NCBI GenBank assembly: GCA_964492895.1
Contig: CAZBLR010000001.1
Coordinates: forward strand, 62,001-126,000
Direction of reading: 5' to 3'
Length of the DNA stretch: 64,000 nucleotides
Origin: DATLWN01 sp964492895
GTDB taxonomy: Bacteria > Pseudomonadota > Zetaproteobacteria > Mariprofundales > Mariprofundaceae
Below the pieces are notes generated by a model that was not told where the DNA came from, made no database searches, and worked only from the letters and a program-made list of their open reading frames with translations. The translations under genes were made by a program, and so were the position numbers. Below, piece after piece: positions 25,628 through 32,425 of this stretch (the first letter of the stretch is position 1; the number at the start of each line of letters is the position of its first letter).

Positions 25628-26797
25628 ATGAGCACTTTGTACACGTTCGAGGATACCAAGGGACTGTCCGCCAAGATCAAGGTGATCGGTGTCGGCGGCG
25701 GCGGCGGCAACGCCATCAACAACATGATCGACCAGAGCCTGCGCGGCGTCGACTTCATCGTCGCCAACACCGATGCGCAGGCCATCGAGCACAGCAAGGC
25801 CGACGTCAAGCTGCAGCTGGGCACCGACGTCACCCGCGGCCTGGGTGCGGGCGCCAACCCGCAGATCGGCCGTGAGGCGGCGGACGCCGAGCGCGACCGG
25901 CTGCGCGAGTTCATGATGGACACCGACATGGTGTTCATCACCGCCGGCATGGGCGGCGGCACCGGCACCGGTGCGACCCCGATCATCGCCGAGGTGGCGC
26001 ATGAGATGGGCGTGCTGACCGTGGCGGTGGTGACCAAGCCGTTCAACTTCGAGGGCAAGCGCCGCATGCGCCAGGCCGAACAGGGCATCGCCGAGCTGCG
26101 CAAAAACGTCGATACCCTGATCACGATCCCGAACCAGAAGCTGATCGGCGCCGTCGGCAAACACACGAGCATGCTCGAGGCCTTCCGCAAGGCCGACGAC
26201 GTGCTGCTGCAGGCGGTCAAGGGCATCGCCGAGCTGATCACGCACACCGGCTACATGAATGTCGACTTCGCCGACGTCAAGGCGGTGATGCGCGAGACCC
26301 AGGGCATGGCCATGATGGGCTCCGGCGTGGCCTCCGGCGAGAGCCGTGCCTGCGAGGCGGCCGAGCGTGCCATCTCCTCGCCGCTGCTGGAGGACGTCGA
26401 CATCCACGGCGCCCGCGGCATCCTGGTCAACGTCACCGGCAACGAGGACATGACGCTGGCCGAGTACGACGAGGCCGTGTCCATCATCCACAACATGGCG
26501 GATGAGGATGCCAACATCATCTGCGGCATGGTCTACGACAAGGATGCCGGCGACGACATCCGCGTCACCGTCGTGGCCACGGGCCTGAACGGCATCGCCC
26601 CGCAGATGGCCAGCGTGCCGAACGCGACGGAAAACCTGAAGGTGTCGCGCATGCCGGCCCGCTCGCTGGCCGCGGCCACCGCCGCCGGCCTGAACCCGAA
26701 GTCTCAGGCCCTGCAGGCCCCGCTGTTCGGCAGCGAGCAGGCCTACGACGAGGACGAGTTGGCGGTGCCCGCCTTCCTGCGCTACCAGGCCGACTGA
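25628..26797 (+). CDS. ftsZ: Cell division GTPase FtsZ
   Basis: 389 aa tubulin homologue forming the Z ring. GVGGGGGNAINNM (about 21-33), the GTP signature GGGTGTG (109-115), the T7 loop region NVDFADVKAVM, a short Ala/Lys linker and the C-terminal peptide LAVPAFLRYQAD that binds FtsA. AGGAGGATC (25617-25625) precedes the ATG at ideal distance, and the 85-base leader may host its own promoter or processing site. Confidence 0.97.
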   Translation: MSTLYTFEDTKGLSAKIKVIGVGGGGGNAINNMIDQSLRGVDFIVANTDAQAIEHSKADVKLQLGTDVTRGLGAGANPQIGREAADAERDRLREFMMDTDMVFITAGMGGGTGTGATPIIAEVAHEMGVLTVAVVTKPFNFEGKRRMRQAEQGIAELRKNVDTLITIPNQKLIGAVGKHTSMLEAFRKADDVLLQAVKGIAELITHTGYMNVDFADVKAVMRETQGMAMMGSGVASGESRACEAAERAISSPLLEDVDIHGARGILVNVTGNEDMTLAEYDEAVSIIHNMADEDANIICGMVYDKDAGDDIRVTVVATGLNGIAPQMASVPNATENLKVSRMPARSLAAATAAGLNPKSQALQAPLFGSEQAYDEDELAVPAFLRYQAD

Positions 26798-26919
26798 ATG
26801 TCGGCCTTCCAACAAACGCCGGGCGATGGCACAATGGGCCCCGTGTGCGCTGTGTCACGGTCGTGGCGGGGCATGCCCGCAACGATTTGGCCATGGCGAA
26901 CGGACCACGGAGGATCCCG

Positions 26920-27825
26920 ATGATACCTCAGCGAACTCTGGATCATTCCATCCGGTGTAGCGGCATAGGCCTGCACTCCGGCCGTAAGATCGAGCTGATC
27001 ATGCACCCGGCGAAGGAAAACGCCGGGATCAGCTTCACGCGCTCGGATCTCGGGGTCACGATCCCGGCCCGCGCCGAGTTCGTCACCGACACCCGCCTGT
27101 GCACCACGCTGGGCCGGGACGGCGCCAACATCGCCACCGTCGAGCATCTGCTGTCCGCCCTGGCAGGGCTCGGCATCGACAACGCCCACATCGAGGTCAA
27201 CGGCCCCGAGGTACCGATCATGGACGGGTCCTCCGCTCCCTTCGTGTTCCTGATCCAGTGCGCCGGTATCCGCGAGCAGTCCGTGGCCAAGAAGGTGCTT
27301 CGGGTGTTGAAGAAGGTCGAGATCACCGACGGCAACAAGCGCTGCTCGCTGTACCCCGCTTCCGGCTTCAAGGTCAGCTACCTGATCGACTACGACCACC
27401 CGATGCTGCGCGGCCGCAAGCTGTCCATCGATTTCGCGCACCAGGCCTATACCCGCGAGGTCAGCCGCGCCCGCACCTTCGGCTTCCTGCACGAGATCGA
27501 GGCCCTGCAGAAATCCGGCCTGGCCCTCGGCGGCTCGCTGGAGAACGCCATCGTCCTGGACGCCTTCCGCGTCGTCAACGAGGGCGGCCTGCGCTACGAC
27601 GACGAGTGCCTGCGCCACAAGATCCTGGACACCCTCGGTGACCTGTGCCTGGCCGGCCTGCCGGTCGCCGGCGCCTTCGAGGGCGAGCGCACGGGACACG
27701 CCATGAACCATCGCCTGGTCACGACCCTGCTCGCCGACCCTTCGGCCTACCGTGTCGAGGAGCTGCAGGCCGACGAGGTCGCGGATACCGACGAGGCCGC
27801 GGAAACCACTCCCCAGATCGCCTGA
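26920..27825 (+). CDS. lpxC: UDP-3-O-acyl-N-acetylglucosamine deacetylase LpxC
   Basis: 301 aa zinc deacetylase, the committed step of lipid A synthesis. Zinc ligands His76 (TVEHLLSAL), His233 and Asp237 (RHKILDTLGDL); His260 in GHAMNHRL is the general acid. VSRARTFGFLHEIE is also diagnostic. GGAGG six bases before ATG 26920 fixes the start; upstream in-frame codons lack conservation. TTCCAA-N17-CACAAT at 26807-26835 is a weak promoter candidate, so lpxC may be partly independent of ftsZ. The Ala/Glu/Asp-rich C-terminus could influence proteolytic control. Confidence 0.96.
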   Translation: MIPQRTLDHSIRCSGIGLHSGRKIELIMHPAKENAGISFTRSDLGVTIPARAEFVTDTRLCTTLGRDGANIATVEHLLSALAGLGIDNAHIEVNGPEVPIMDGSSAPFVFLIQCAGIREQSVAKKVLRVLKKVEITDGNKRCSLYPASGFKVSYLIDYDHPMLRGRKLSIDFAHQAYTREVSRARTFGFLHEIEALQKSGLALGGSLENAIVLDAFRVVNEGGLRYDDECLRHKILDTLGDLCLAGLPVAGAFEGERTGHAMNHRLVTTLLADPSAYRVEELQADEVADTDEAAETTPQIA

Positions 27826-27994
27826 CCCGGCGAGCCGCCCGGGCCCTTAGCTACAATCTCCACCTGAATCCGCCCGCCGGGCGGCCCGGATGCCCGATAG
27901 CCTTTCCACGGGGAGGGAAATGCACGCCTGTACATCCGGCGCCGATATGGGAACATCAATGCATCGATGCGACTTTCATGGGGAGATGGGGTCC

Positions 27995-28615
27995 ATGCAT
28001 GATGCCTTGAGTACCGATCAGTACCGCGCCCTGCTCGAATCCACGCGGGCCATCCCCTGGCGGCTGGACTGGCAGACACAGCGCTTCGAGTACATCGGTC
28101 CCCAGATCGAGCCCCTGCTGGGCTGGCCTCAGGACAGCTGGGCCACCATCGAGGTCTGGGCGGACAGGATCCATCCCGACGAACGCGACGCGATCGTCGA
28201 GTATTGCCTGACCCAGACCCTGTTGGGCAACGACCACGAGATCGATTACCGGGCCCTGACCTCGGATGGCGATTCCGTGTGGCTTCGCGACGTCGTGCAC
28301 GTGATCCGCAACGGCGAGGACATCGAGGCCCTCGTCGGCTTCATGTTCGATATCAGCGAACGCAAGCAGCTGGAGCAGTCGCTCGAAAATGCGAACGTGG
28401 AGCTGCGCATGGCCAACGAGGCGCTGCAGGAGGCGATGAAGGCCATCAAGGCCCTCGGCGACATCATCCCGATCTGCGCCTGGTGCGGAATCAAGATCAA
28501 GACCGAAGACGGCGAATGGGTCAACGTGGACCGTTACATCCGCACCCAGACCGATGCCAGCGTGACGCACGGCATCTGCCCGGAGTGCCGCGACGGCCTG
28601 CTGGACAACACCTGA
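27995..28615 (+). CDS. PAS-domain protein with C-terminal Cys4 cluster
   Basis: 206 aa from the preferred ATG, which has GGGGAG nine bases upstream; ATGs at 27959 or earlier could add up to 35 residues. The first ~125 residues form a PAS fold (ARAIPWRLDWQTQRFEYIG, then GWPQDSW, WADRIHPDER, and the PAC end GFMFDISERKQLEQ). A coiled coil follows, then IPICAWCGIKI and GICPECRDG, a CxxC-CxxC pair often attached to PAS and receiver domains. No output enzyme is present. It probably senses a ligand or redox state and signals through protein contact. Partner unknown. Confidence 0.75.
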   Translation: MHDALSTDQYRALLESTRAIPWRLDWQTQRFEYIGPQIEPLLGWPQDSWATIEVWADRIHPDERDAIVEYCLTQTLLGNDHEIDYRALTSDGDSVWLRDVVHVIRNGEDIEALVGFMFDISERKQLEQSLENANVELRMANEALQEAMKAIKALGDIIPICAWCGIKIKTEDGEWVNVDRYIRTQTDASVTHGICPECRDGLLDNT

Positions 28616-28652
28616 TCCCTTCCTAGATCCAGTCGGAACCGGATGAGGCGAT

Positions 28653-28680
28653 GCTCAGGCCTCGCCGATCCAGTGCACGG
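28653..28680. repeat. Copy of the SpoIIAA-like gene 3' end (downstream direct repeat)
   Basis: These 28 bases match 29294-29321 at 26 positions. Read on the minus strand both encode VHWIG(E/K)A followed by TGA. Here there is no matching upstream coding sequence, so it looks like a leftover gene end. The two copies flank the cytochrome gene as direct repeats. Confidence 0.7.
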
Positions 28681-28698
28681 GGCGCGGGCCGGTTCCTG

Positions 28699-29190
28699 TT
28701 ATTGGCGGAAACTCTGGTGGCAGGCGACGCAATACTGCATGGTGGCGTGCAGGGCCTGCAGGGAGGAAGCCGTATCACCGGTCTTCAGCACATCCCCCAG
28801 ATGATCGGCGCTGTTGTGGAAGGCGATGCCCATGGTCTCGAAGTCCTTGTTGCCGAACATGCTGCACATCCTCTTCATCTGAGGCGTCAGGCCGAGCCGC
28901 TGATGGGCGATGCTCGATGCCCGGTCGAACTTGCCGGCGGCGATCAGCCCCACGATCTCTTCCACCGCCTTCAGATGGTCGCGCATCATGGCCAGCTGCG
29001 TGCGGCGCATCGGCGCCGACAGGCCCAGCGACACCCTGGTGTCCTGCGCATCCTGCATCCCCTTCATCCGGGCGTTGTCCATCATCATCGGATGATCCAT
29101 ACCCATGTCCATGCCTTCGTCCTGTGCCATCGCCGGCGGGGCAAGCAGCAAGGTCAGCATGGCCACAAGTGGAACGGTTTTCCTGATCAT
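28699..29190 (-). CDS. Cytochrome c'-like exported haem protein
   Basis: 163 aa. A signal peptide (residues 1-22, ending PAMAQ) is followed by a Met/Asp-rich segment (EGMDMGMDHPMMMD) and a mostly helical body. The single haem motif CVACH lies six residues from the C-terminus, as in cytochrome c' and c-556 four-helix bundles. AGGGAGAG precedes the ATG. The Met-rich N-terminus is unusual and might bind copper. Such proteins bind NO/CO or act in electron transfer; the role here is open. Confidence 0.75.
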   Translation of the reverse strand: MIRKTVPLVAMLTLLLAPPAMAQDEGMDMGMDHPMMMDNARMKGMQDAQDTRVSLGLSAPMRRTQLAMMRDHLKAVEEIVGLIAAGKFDRASSIAHQRLGLTPQMKRMCSMFGNKDFETMGIAFHNSADHLGDVLKTGDTASSLQALHATMQYCVACHQSFRQ

Positions 29191-29293
29191 AGGTTCTCTC
29201 CCTGAGCATTTGATGCTGCGTCATGGCAGGCAGGCCCGGAGCGCGCGGCCCCTGCCTCGGGGCGAGGCTACCACACGGGATGCCGCCCGGGGC

Positions 29294-29321
29294 GCTCAGG
29301 CTTTGCCGATCCAGTGCACGG
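29294..29321. repeat. Upstream copy of the 28-bp direct repeat
   Basis: This copy is the authentic 3' end of the SpoIIAA-like gene (VHWIGKA, stop). It matches 28653-28680 at 26 of 28 positions in the same orientation, 641 bases apart. Confidence 0.7.
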
Positions 29322-29661
29322 CCTTGGCCATCTCGTCGTTGTGGAACACGCGCACCCTGCCCCGCATCGCCAGCCCGAAGCCCTTGATGGCGAGCCGGAT
29401 CCAGCCGATGTCGGTGACGACCGCGATGCGCTCCCAGTCCTTGAAGTGCTTGAACCCCAGCTTCGTATCGTCCCACATGGCGGCCGTCTCGAATCCTTCG
29501 GCCTCCTCGCCGATGTGGTACAGGAAGCGCACCTTGCCCTGCCTGGCGAAGCTCGCCTCCACCTCCGGGATGATGATCGTCTCGTAGTCCTCCGCGGTCA
29601 CCGTGCCCTTCGCGGTGTAGCCCAGCACGTTGGGCGGCAGGCCGGGAATCCTCTCGATCAT
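29296..29661 (-). CDS. SpoIIAA/STAS-like protein
   Basis: 121 aa. It resembles the SpoIIAA-like (DUF3478) family with a STAS-type fold: MIERIPGLPPNVLGYTAKGTV, then YHIGEEAEGFETAAMWDD, KHFKDWERIAVVTD and the C-terminal WIRLAIKGFG plus FHNDEMAKAVHWI. The family is thought to bind lipids or small ligands; no partner kinase is visible. The start at 29661 is chosen because AAAGGAGAG lies seven bases upstream. The last 28 bases are duplicated beyond the cytochrome gene. Confidence 0.75.
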   Translation of the reverse strand: MIERIPGLPPNVLGYTAKGTVTAEDYETIIIPEVEASFARQGKVRFLYHIGEEAEGFETAAMWDDTKLGFKHFKDWERIAVVTDIGWIRLAIKGFGLAMRGRVRVFHNDEMAKAVHWIGKA

Positions 29662-29902
29662 GGCGGCTCTCCTTTCAAAACGGTGAGGTAAACCATCCCA
29701 GCCATTGTAGCCGAAATCCGCTCCCCCTAATCTCGGGGATATCACATCCAACAACCGGGCGAACCGAAGGAACTATTCTGCGAGTCGCTGGAATCGGCTA
29801 AAACCAAGTTATGCAAAAAAGCAGCGCTCCCTTCTTCTCGCTTGAGATGGGTTCGGATGAGGCACTCAGAAAATGCCTTTCCATAACAGGCTGTTTTTAC
29901 AC

Positions 29903-30898
29903 CTATATCTTCACTGACATCGTGATCGCTCCGAAATCGTCCCTACGACTTTGCGTACGGAATTCACGGGATCTCAGCACATGGGTGTAACTCAGGCGAA
30001 TGCTGGGCCAGTCCACCACGAAACCGTACTGAATGTCGGTAAGAAAGGGTTCCCTTTGCACACGGCGGCTGGCCCGAAAGGTATTGCCGTCCAAAAAGAT
30101 ATTGCGGGCTACAGCCCTCTCTTCGACTCCGGCAAAGAGGTACCACCCGAAACCGGAAGGCGATGAAAAATTTCCCGAACCCAGGATGCCAGGCTGAATG
30201 CGCGGCGGCCCAAAATCGTTAGGCAGCCTTTTTCCATAGCGTATGGTGAATCCAGTATCGGCATAGGTGAATATATTGCCAAGCGTGGCCCCGACATGGG
30301 GGGTAAAATCCAACCGATGCCCGAAAAAGGTCGTGGCAGCAAGGCTTCGCCAACTACGTTGGTAATTCAGCACGAGCCCTGGCTCGTTTTTCAGTTGCGT
30401 ACTCCAGCCTTGGGGGGCCTTCGACCCGATAAGCTTGTGCACGAATTTCTGTGTTTGTTCGGCCCGGGAGGCTGGACCCACCATACCGAGGGACACCTCG
30501 AACCAGTCAAGTTGCTGACCGGACTCCACACCGATACCCACCGTTCCGTACAACCATCCGGCATAGGGCCGGTCCCGTAATGGTGGATTCGCGATGGTGA
30601 TGTCTCTCGGCGTATACATACTCTGGCCGATGGCATAGCCATGGATCACCTCGCCACTCTCGGGTATCCACGGCACGAGGCGGAGCAAATACGTGGCCCA
30701 TGCCGGTGTTGCGGCATCGCGGCCCGGCACCCAGATCAACCGCGCCCCATTGGTATAGTGCTGATCCAGATTATAAAACAGGTCGTTTTCCAGCACGAAG
30801 CTGAGCGTCCCTTTCTCGGATAGTTCAGCCGCCCACGCCTGAAATGGTGAAATCATCCCGATGAATGACAGAAGCGCTAGGCAAAGAAGCCGTTTCAT
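29903..30898 (-). CDS. LpxR-family lipid A 3'-O-deacylase (outer membrane)
   Basis: 331 aa with a signal peptide (residues 1-23, AWAAE). The mature protein is an LpxR (DUF2219) type barrel: FVLENDLFYNLDQHYTNG holds the conserved Asn-Asp pair, GYAIGQSMYTP and DRPYAGWLYGTVG follow, and alternating beta strands run to the end. The family removes the 3' acyloxyacyl chain from lipid A at the outer leaflet. The DNA is visibly AT-richer than its neighbours, suggesting later acquisition. The ribosome binding site is weak, and the 240 bases downstream hold no gene. Confidence 0.82.
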   Translation of the reverse strand: MKRLLCLALLSFIGMISPFQAWAAELSEKGTLSFVLENDLFYNLDQHYTNGARLIWVPGRDAATPAWATYLLRLVPWIPESGEVIHGYAIGQSMYTPRDITIANPPLRDRPYAGWLYGTVGIGVESGQQLDWFEVSLGMVGPASRAEQTQKFVHKLIGSKAPQGWSTQLKNEPGLVLNYQRSWRSLAATTFFGHRLDFTPHVGATLGNIFTYADTGFTIRYGKRLPNDFGPPRIQPGILGSGNFSSPSGFGWYLFAGVEERAVARNIFLDGNTFRASRRVQREPFLTDIQYGFVVDWPSIRLSYTHVLRSREFRTQSRRDDFGAITMSVKI

Positions 30899-30999
30899 TA
30901 CTACAACGATAGCATGTGGTCGCGCTGACACTGCCCTCCGGAGCCCGCTTTGACCCCCTAGAGGCCTCGAGTCCATCGGCCTTCTTGGAATAGATGAAT

Positions 31000-31020
31000 A
31001 AAGGGGACACCACCCTTTTT
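31000..31020. terminator. AAAGGG/CCCTTT hairpin with T-run
   Basis: AAAGGG (31000-31005) pairs with CCCTTT (31013-31018) around a 7-base loop, followed by further T on the plus strand and TTTATT on the minus strand. It could end minus-strand transcription from the FMN reductase gene before lpxR. Stem stability is modest. The 262-base gap 30899-31160 holds only this and the larger hairpin at 31098. Confidence 0.4.
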
Positions 31021-31097
31021 GAATGCCAGTTCATGACCGGTGCTAACTAGTCGATCCCCCTCGTTTCGATTCCGGGATGGGGTCGGGAGAAAGTGAT

Positions 31098-31150
31098 CGC
31101 GGCCGGGCATCTTGGGGAGCCATCCATGAACATGACGATGCCCGGCCGCG
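31098..31150. repeat. Long hairpin, left member of a pair
   Basis: CGCGGCCGGGCATC (31098-31111) and GATGCCCGGCCGCG (31137-31150) are a perfect 14-bp inverted repeat with a 25-base loop. It lies just beyond the stop of the FMN reductase gene. An almost identical stem occurs at 31747-31793 on the other side of that gene; the loops are unrelated. Confidence 0.85.
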
Positions 31151-31160
31151 AACTTGGGCG

Positions 31161-31721
31161 TCAGCCGGGGGCGTTGGTCTCGACCCAGCGCGCGAAGGCC
31201 TCCATGAACTTGGAAAGGAATTCGCGGGTGCTGTCGTTGGTCAGGTTGCCCGCGTCGTCGAGCAGGTTGGCCGCGCCGCCGACGTAGGCCTCCGGCTGCT
31301 GCATCGTCGGCATGTTCAGGAACACCAGCGACTGGCGCAGGTGATGGTTGGCGCCGAAGCCGCCGATGGCGCCGGGCGTCACCGTCACGATCCCGGCGGG
31401 CTTGCCGTTCCAGATGCTGTGGCCGTACGGACGCGAGCCCACGTCGATGGCGTTCTTCAGCACCGCCGGCACCGAGCGGTTGTACTCGGGGGTGACGAAC
31501 AGCACGCCGTCGAAGCCGCCCATGCGCTCGCGGAACGCCGTCCACTCGGCGGGCGGGGTGCCCTCGTCGAGATCCTGGTTGTAGTGCGGCAGCTGGCCGA
31601 TCCCGACGATCTCGCAGTCGAGCGAGGCGGGCGCCAGCGCCATCAGCGCCTTCGCCATCTTCAGATTGAACGACTGCGCACGCAGGCTGCCGACGATCAC
31701 CGCAATCTTCCTGGAAGCCAT
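31161..31721 (-). CDS. NAD(P)H-dependent FMN reductase (flavodoxin-like)
   Basis: 186 aa. VIVGSLRAQSFNLKMAKAL is the FMN phosphate loop; FVTPEYNRSVPAVLKNAID is the second flavin motif typical of the chromate/azo reductase-like NADPH-dependent FMN reductases, followed by GKPAGIVTVTPGAIGG. It likely reduces quinones, metals or dyes by two electrons in the cytosol. The start at 31721 is supported by GAGAGGGAG; the upstream in-frame extension lies in the repeat region. The gene is enclosed by two near-identical long hairpins. Confidence 0.85.
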   Translation of the reverse strand: MASRKIAVIVGSLRAQSFNLKMAKALMALAPASLDCEIVGIGQLPHYNQDLDEGTPPAEWTAFRERMGGFDGVLFVTPEYNRSVPAVLKNAIDVGSRPYGHSIWNGKPAGIVTVTPGAIGGFGANHHLRQSLVFLNMPTMQQPEAYVGGAANLLDDAGNLTNDSTREFLSKFMEAFARWVETNAPG

Positions 31722-31746
31722 GTTTCTCCCTCTCTCCGGACAAGCT

Positions 31747-31793
31747 CGCGGCCGGGCACCCCTGAGGAGATACGTTCTCGGTGCCCGGCCGCG
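31747..31793. repeat. Long hairpin, right member of a pair
   Basis: CGCGGCCGGGCACC (31747-31760) and GGTGCCCGGCCGCG (31780-31793) are a perfect 14-bp inverted repeat with a 19-base loop, differing from the left hairpin by one base in each arm. It lies upstream of the FMN reductase start, inside the 324-base gap 31722-32045. Confidence 0.85.
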
Positions 31794-31890
31794 ATCCGTC
31801 AACATTCGCAACCACGCAACAGTATAGATACATTACCCGGCCCGGTAGGCTGCCGGAGGGGGGAAATCTCCCCTGTTCCGACACCTTCGG

Positions 31891-31931
31891 GTCACATTGT
31901 GACGGGAACGCACGGTGTGCACCACGTCACA
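31891..31931. promoter_or_regulatory. GTCACA/TGTGAC operator-like repeats
   Basis: GTCACA-T-TGTGAC (31891-31903) is a 6-1-6 inverted repeat; a further CGTCACA (31925-31931) makes a second inverted pairing with TGTGACG (31898-31904). They lie 115-155 bases before the small acidic protein gene. They look like binding sites for a dimeric regulator. The rest of the 31722-32045 gap shows a GGGGA/TCCCC mini-hairpin near 31860 and no other gene. Confidence 0.4.
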
Positions 31932-32045
31932 TCCGCCCGCCACCGCACCCCCCATCTTGGGTCCATGGATCGCCGCAAGCGGTGCCCCGGCGCCCCTTCG
32001 GCATCCACAGGTTCACGCTCTGAGGATTTGAAAAAGGAGGACCCC

Positions 32046-32339
32046 ATGAAGAAGACTCAGATCAATCTTGCCCTGAATGCCCTGGCCCTGGCCGGCATGC
32101 TCGTATTCGCGGCCCAGACCGCCGATGCGGCTGCGACCACGACCACGCCGACGACGCCGGCCGCGCCGACGGTGCAGAACGCGCCGTCCGTCGACACCAC
32201 GCCGGACGTGGCGGAGGTCAATGAGGTCGAGGATGCCGGCGACGTCGCCGATATCCATGTCCAGGACATCGAGACCCCGGACGTGGCCGAGATCGACTCG
32301 GTGCCCGAGGTCGAACACGCCGACCTGGAATCGAACTAA
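32046..32339 (+). CDS. Small acidic exported protein of unknown function
   Basis: 97 aa. A signal peptide (MKKTQINLALNALALAGMLVF, cleavage near TADA-A) is followed by a Thr/Pro/Ala linker and an acidic tail with two PDVAE(V/I) units and about 17 Asp/Glu in the last 49 residues. The mature part has no Lys, Arg or Cys and looks disordered. I recognise no family. AAAAAGGAGG five bases before the ATG and a strong terminator right after point to a monocistronic, well-translated gene. Its upstream region carries operator-like repeats. Confidence 0.75.
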   Translation: MKKTQINLALNALALAGMLVFAAQTADAAATTTTPTTPAAPTVQNAPSVDTTPDVAEVNEVEDAGDVADIHVQDIETPDVAEIDSVPEVEHADLESN

Positions 32340-32359
32340 GGGTTTAAGGCCCGACATGG

Positions 32360-32392
32360 CGCCCGCCGGCAATCCGGCGGGCGTCTTTTTTT
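32360..32392 (+). terminator. Intrinsic terminator
   Basis: CGCCCGCCGG (32360-32369), loop CAAT, CCGGCGGGCG (32374-32383), then TCTTTTTTT. A 10-bp GC stem with a T-run is the clearest Rho-independent terminator in the window; it ends the small acidic protein transcript and faces the 3' end of the cyclase gene. Confidence 0.93.
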
Positions 32393-32425
32393 GAGGTCCG
32401 AGGACGGCCGTGGCGGCTGCATCCC

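Noticed and set aside
29254..29268. GCCTCG-GGG-CGAGGC hairpin after the SpoIIAA-like gene as a terminator
   Set aside because: Good stem but no T-run in the direction of transcription; left unassigned.
31050..31085. Possible tRNA T-arm (TTCGATTCCGGG-like stretch)
   Set aside because: Only four of five stem pairs form and no acceptor, D or anticodon arm lies nearby; could at most be a chance match or an old tRNA fragment.
31077..32045. Plus-strand open frame leading into the small acidic protein, suggesting a 420-aa protein
   Set aside because: The upstream part is antisense to the FMN reductase and runs through a hairpin; the strong ribosome binding site and signal peptide fix the real start at 32046.
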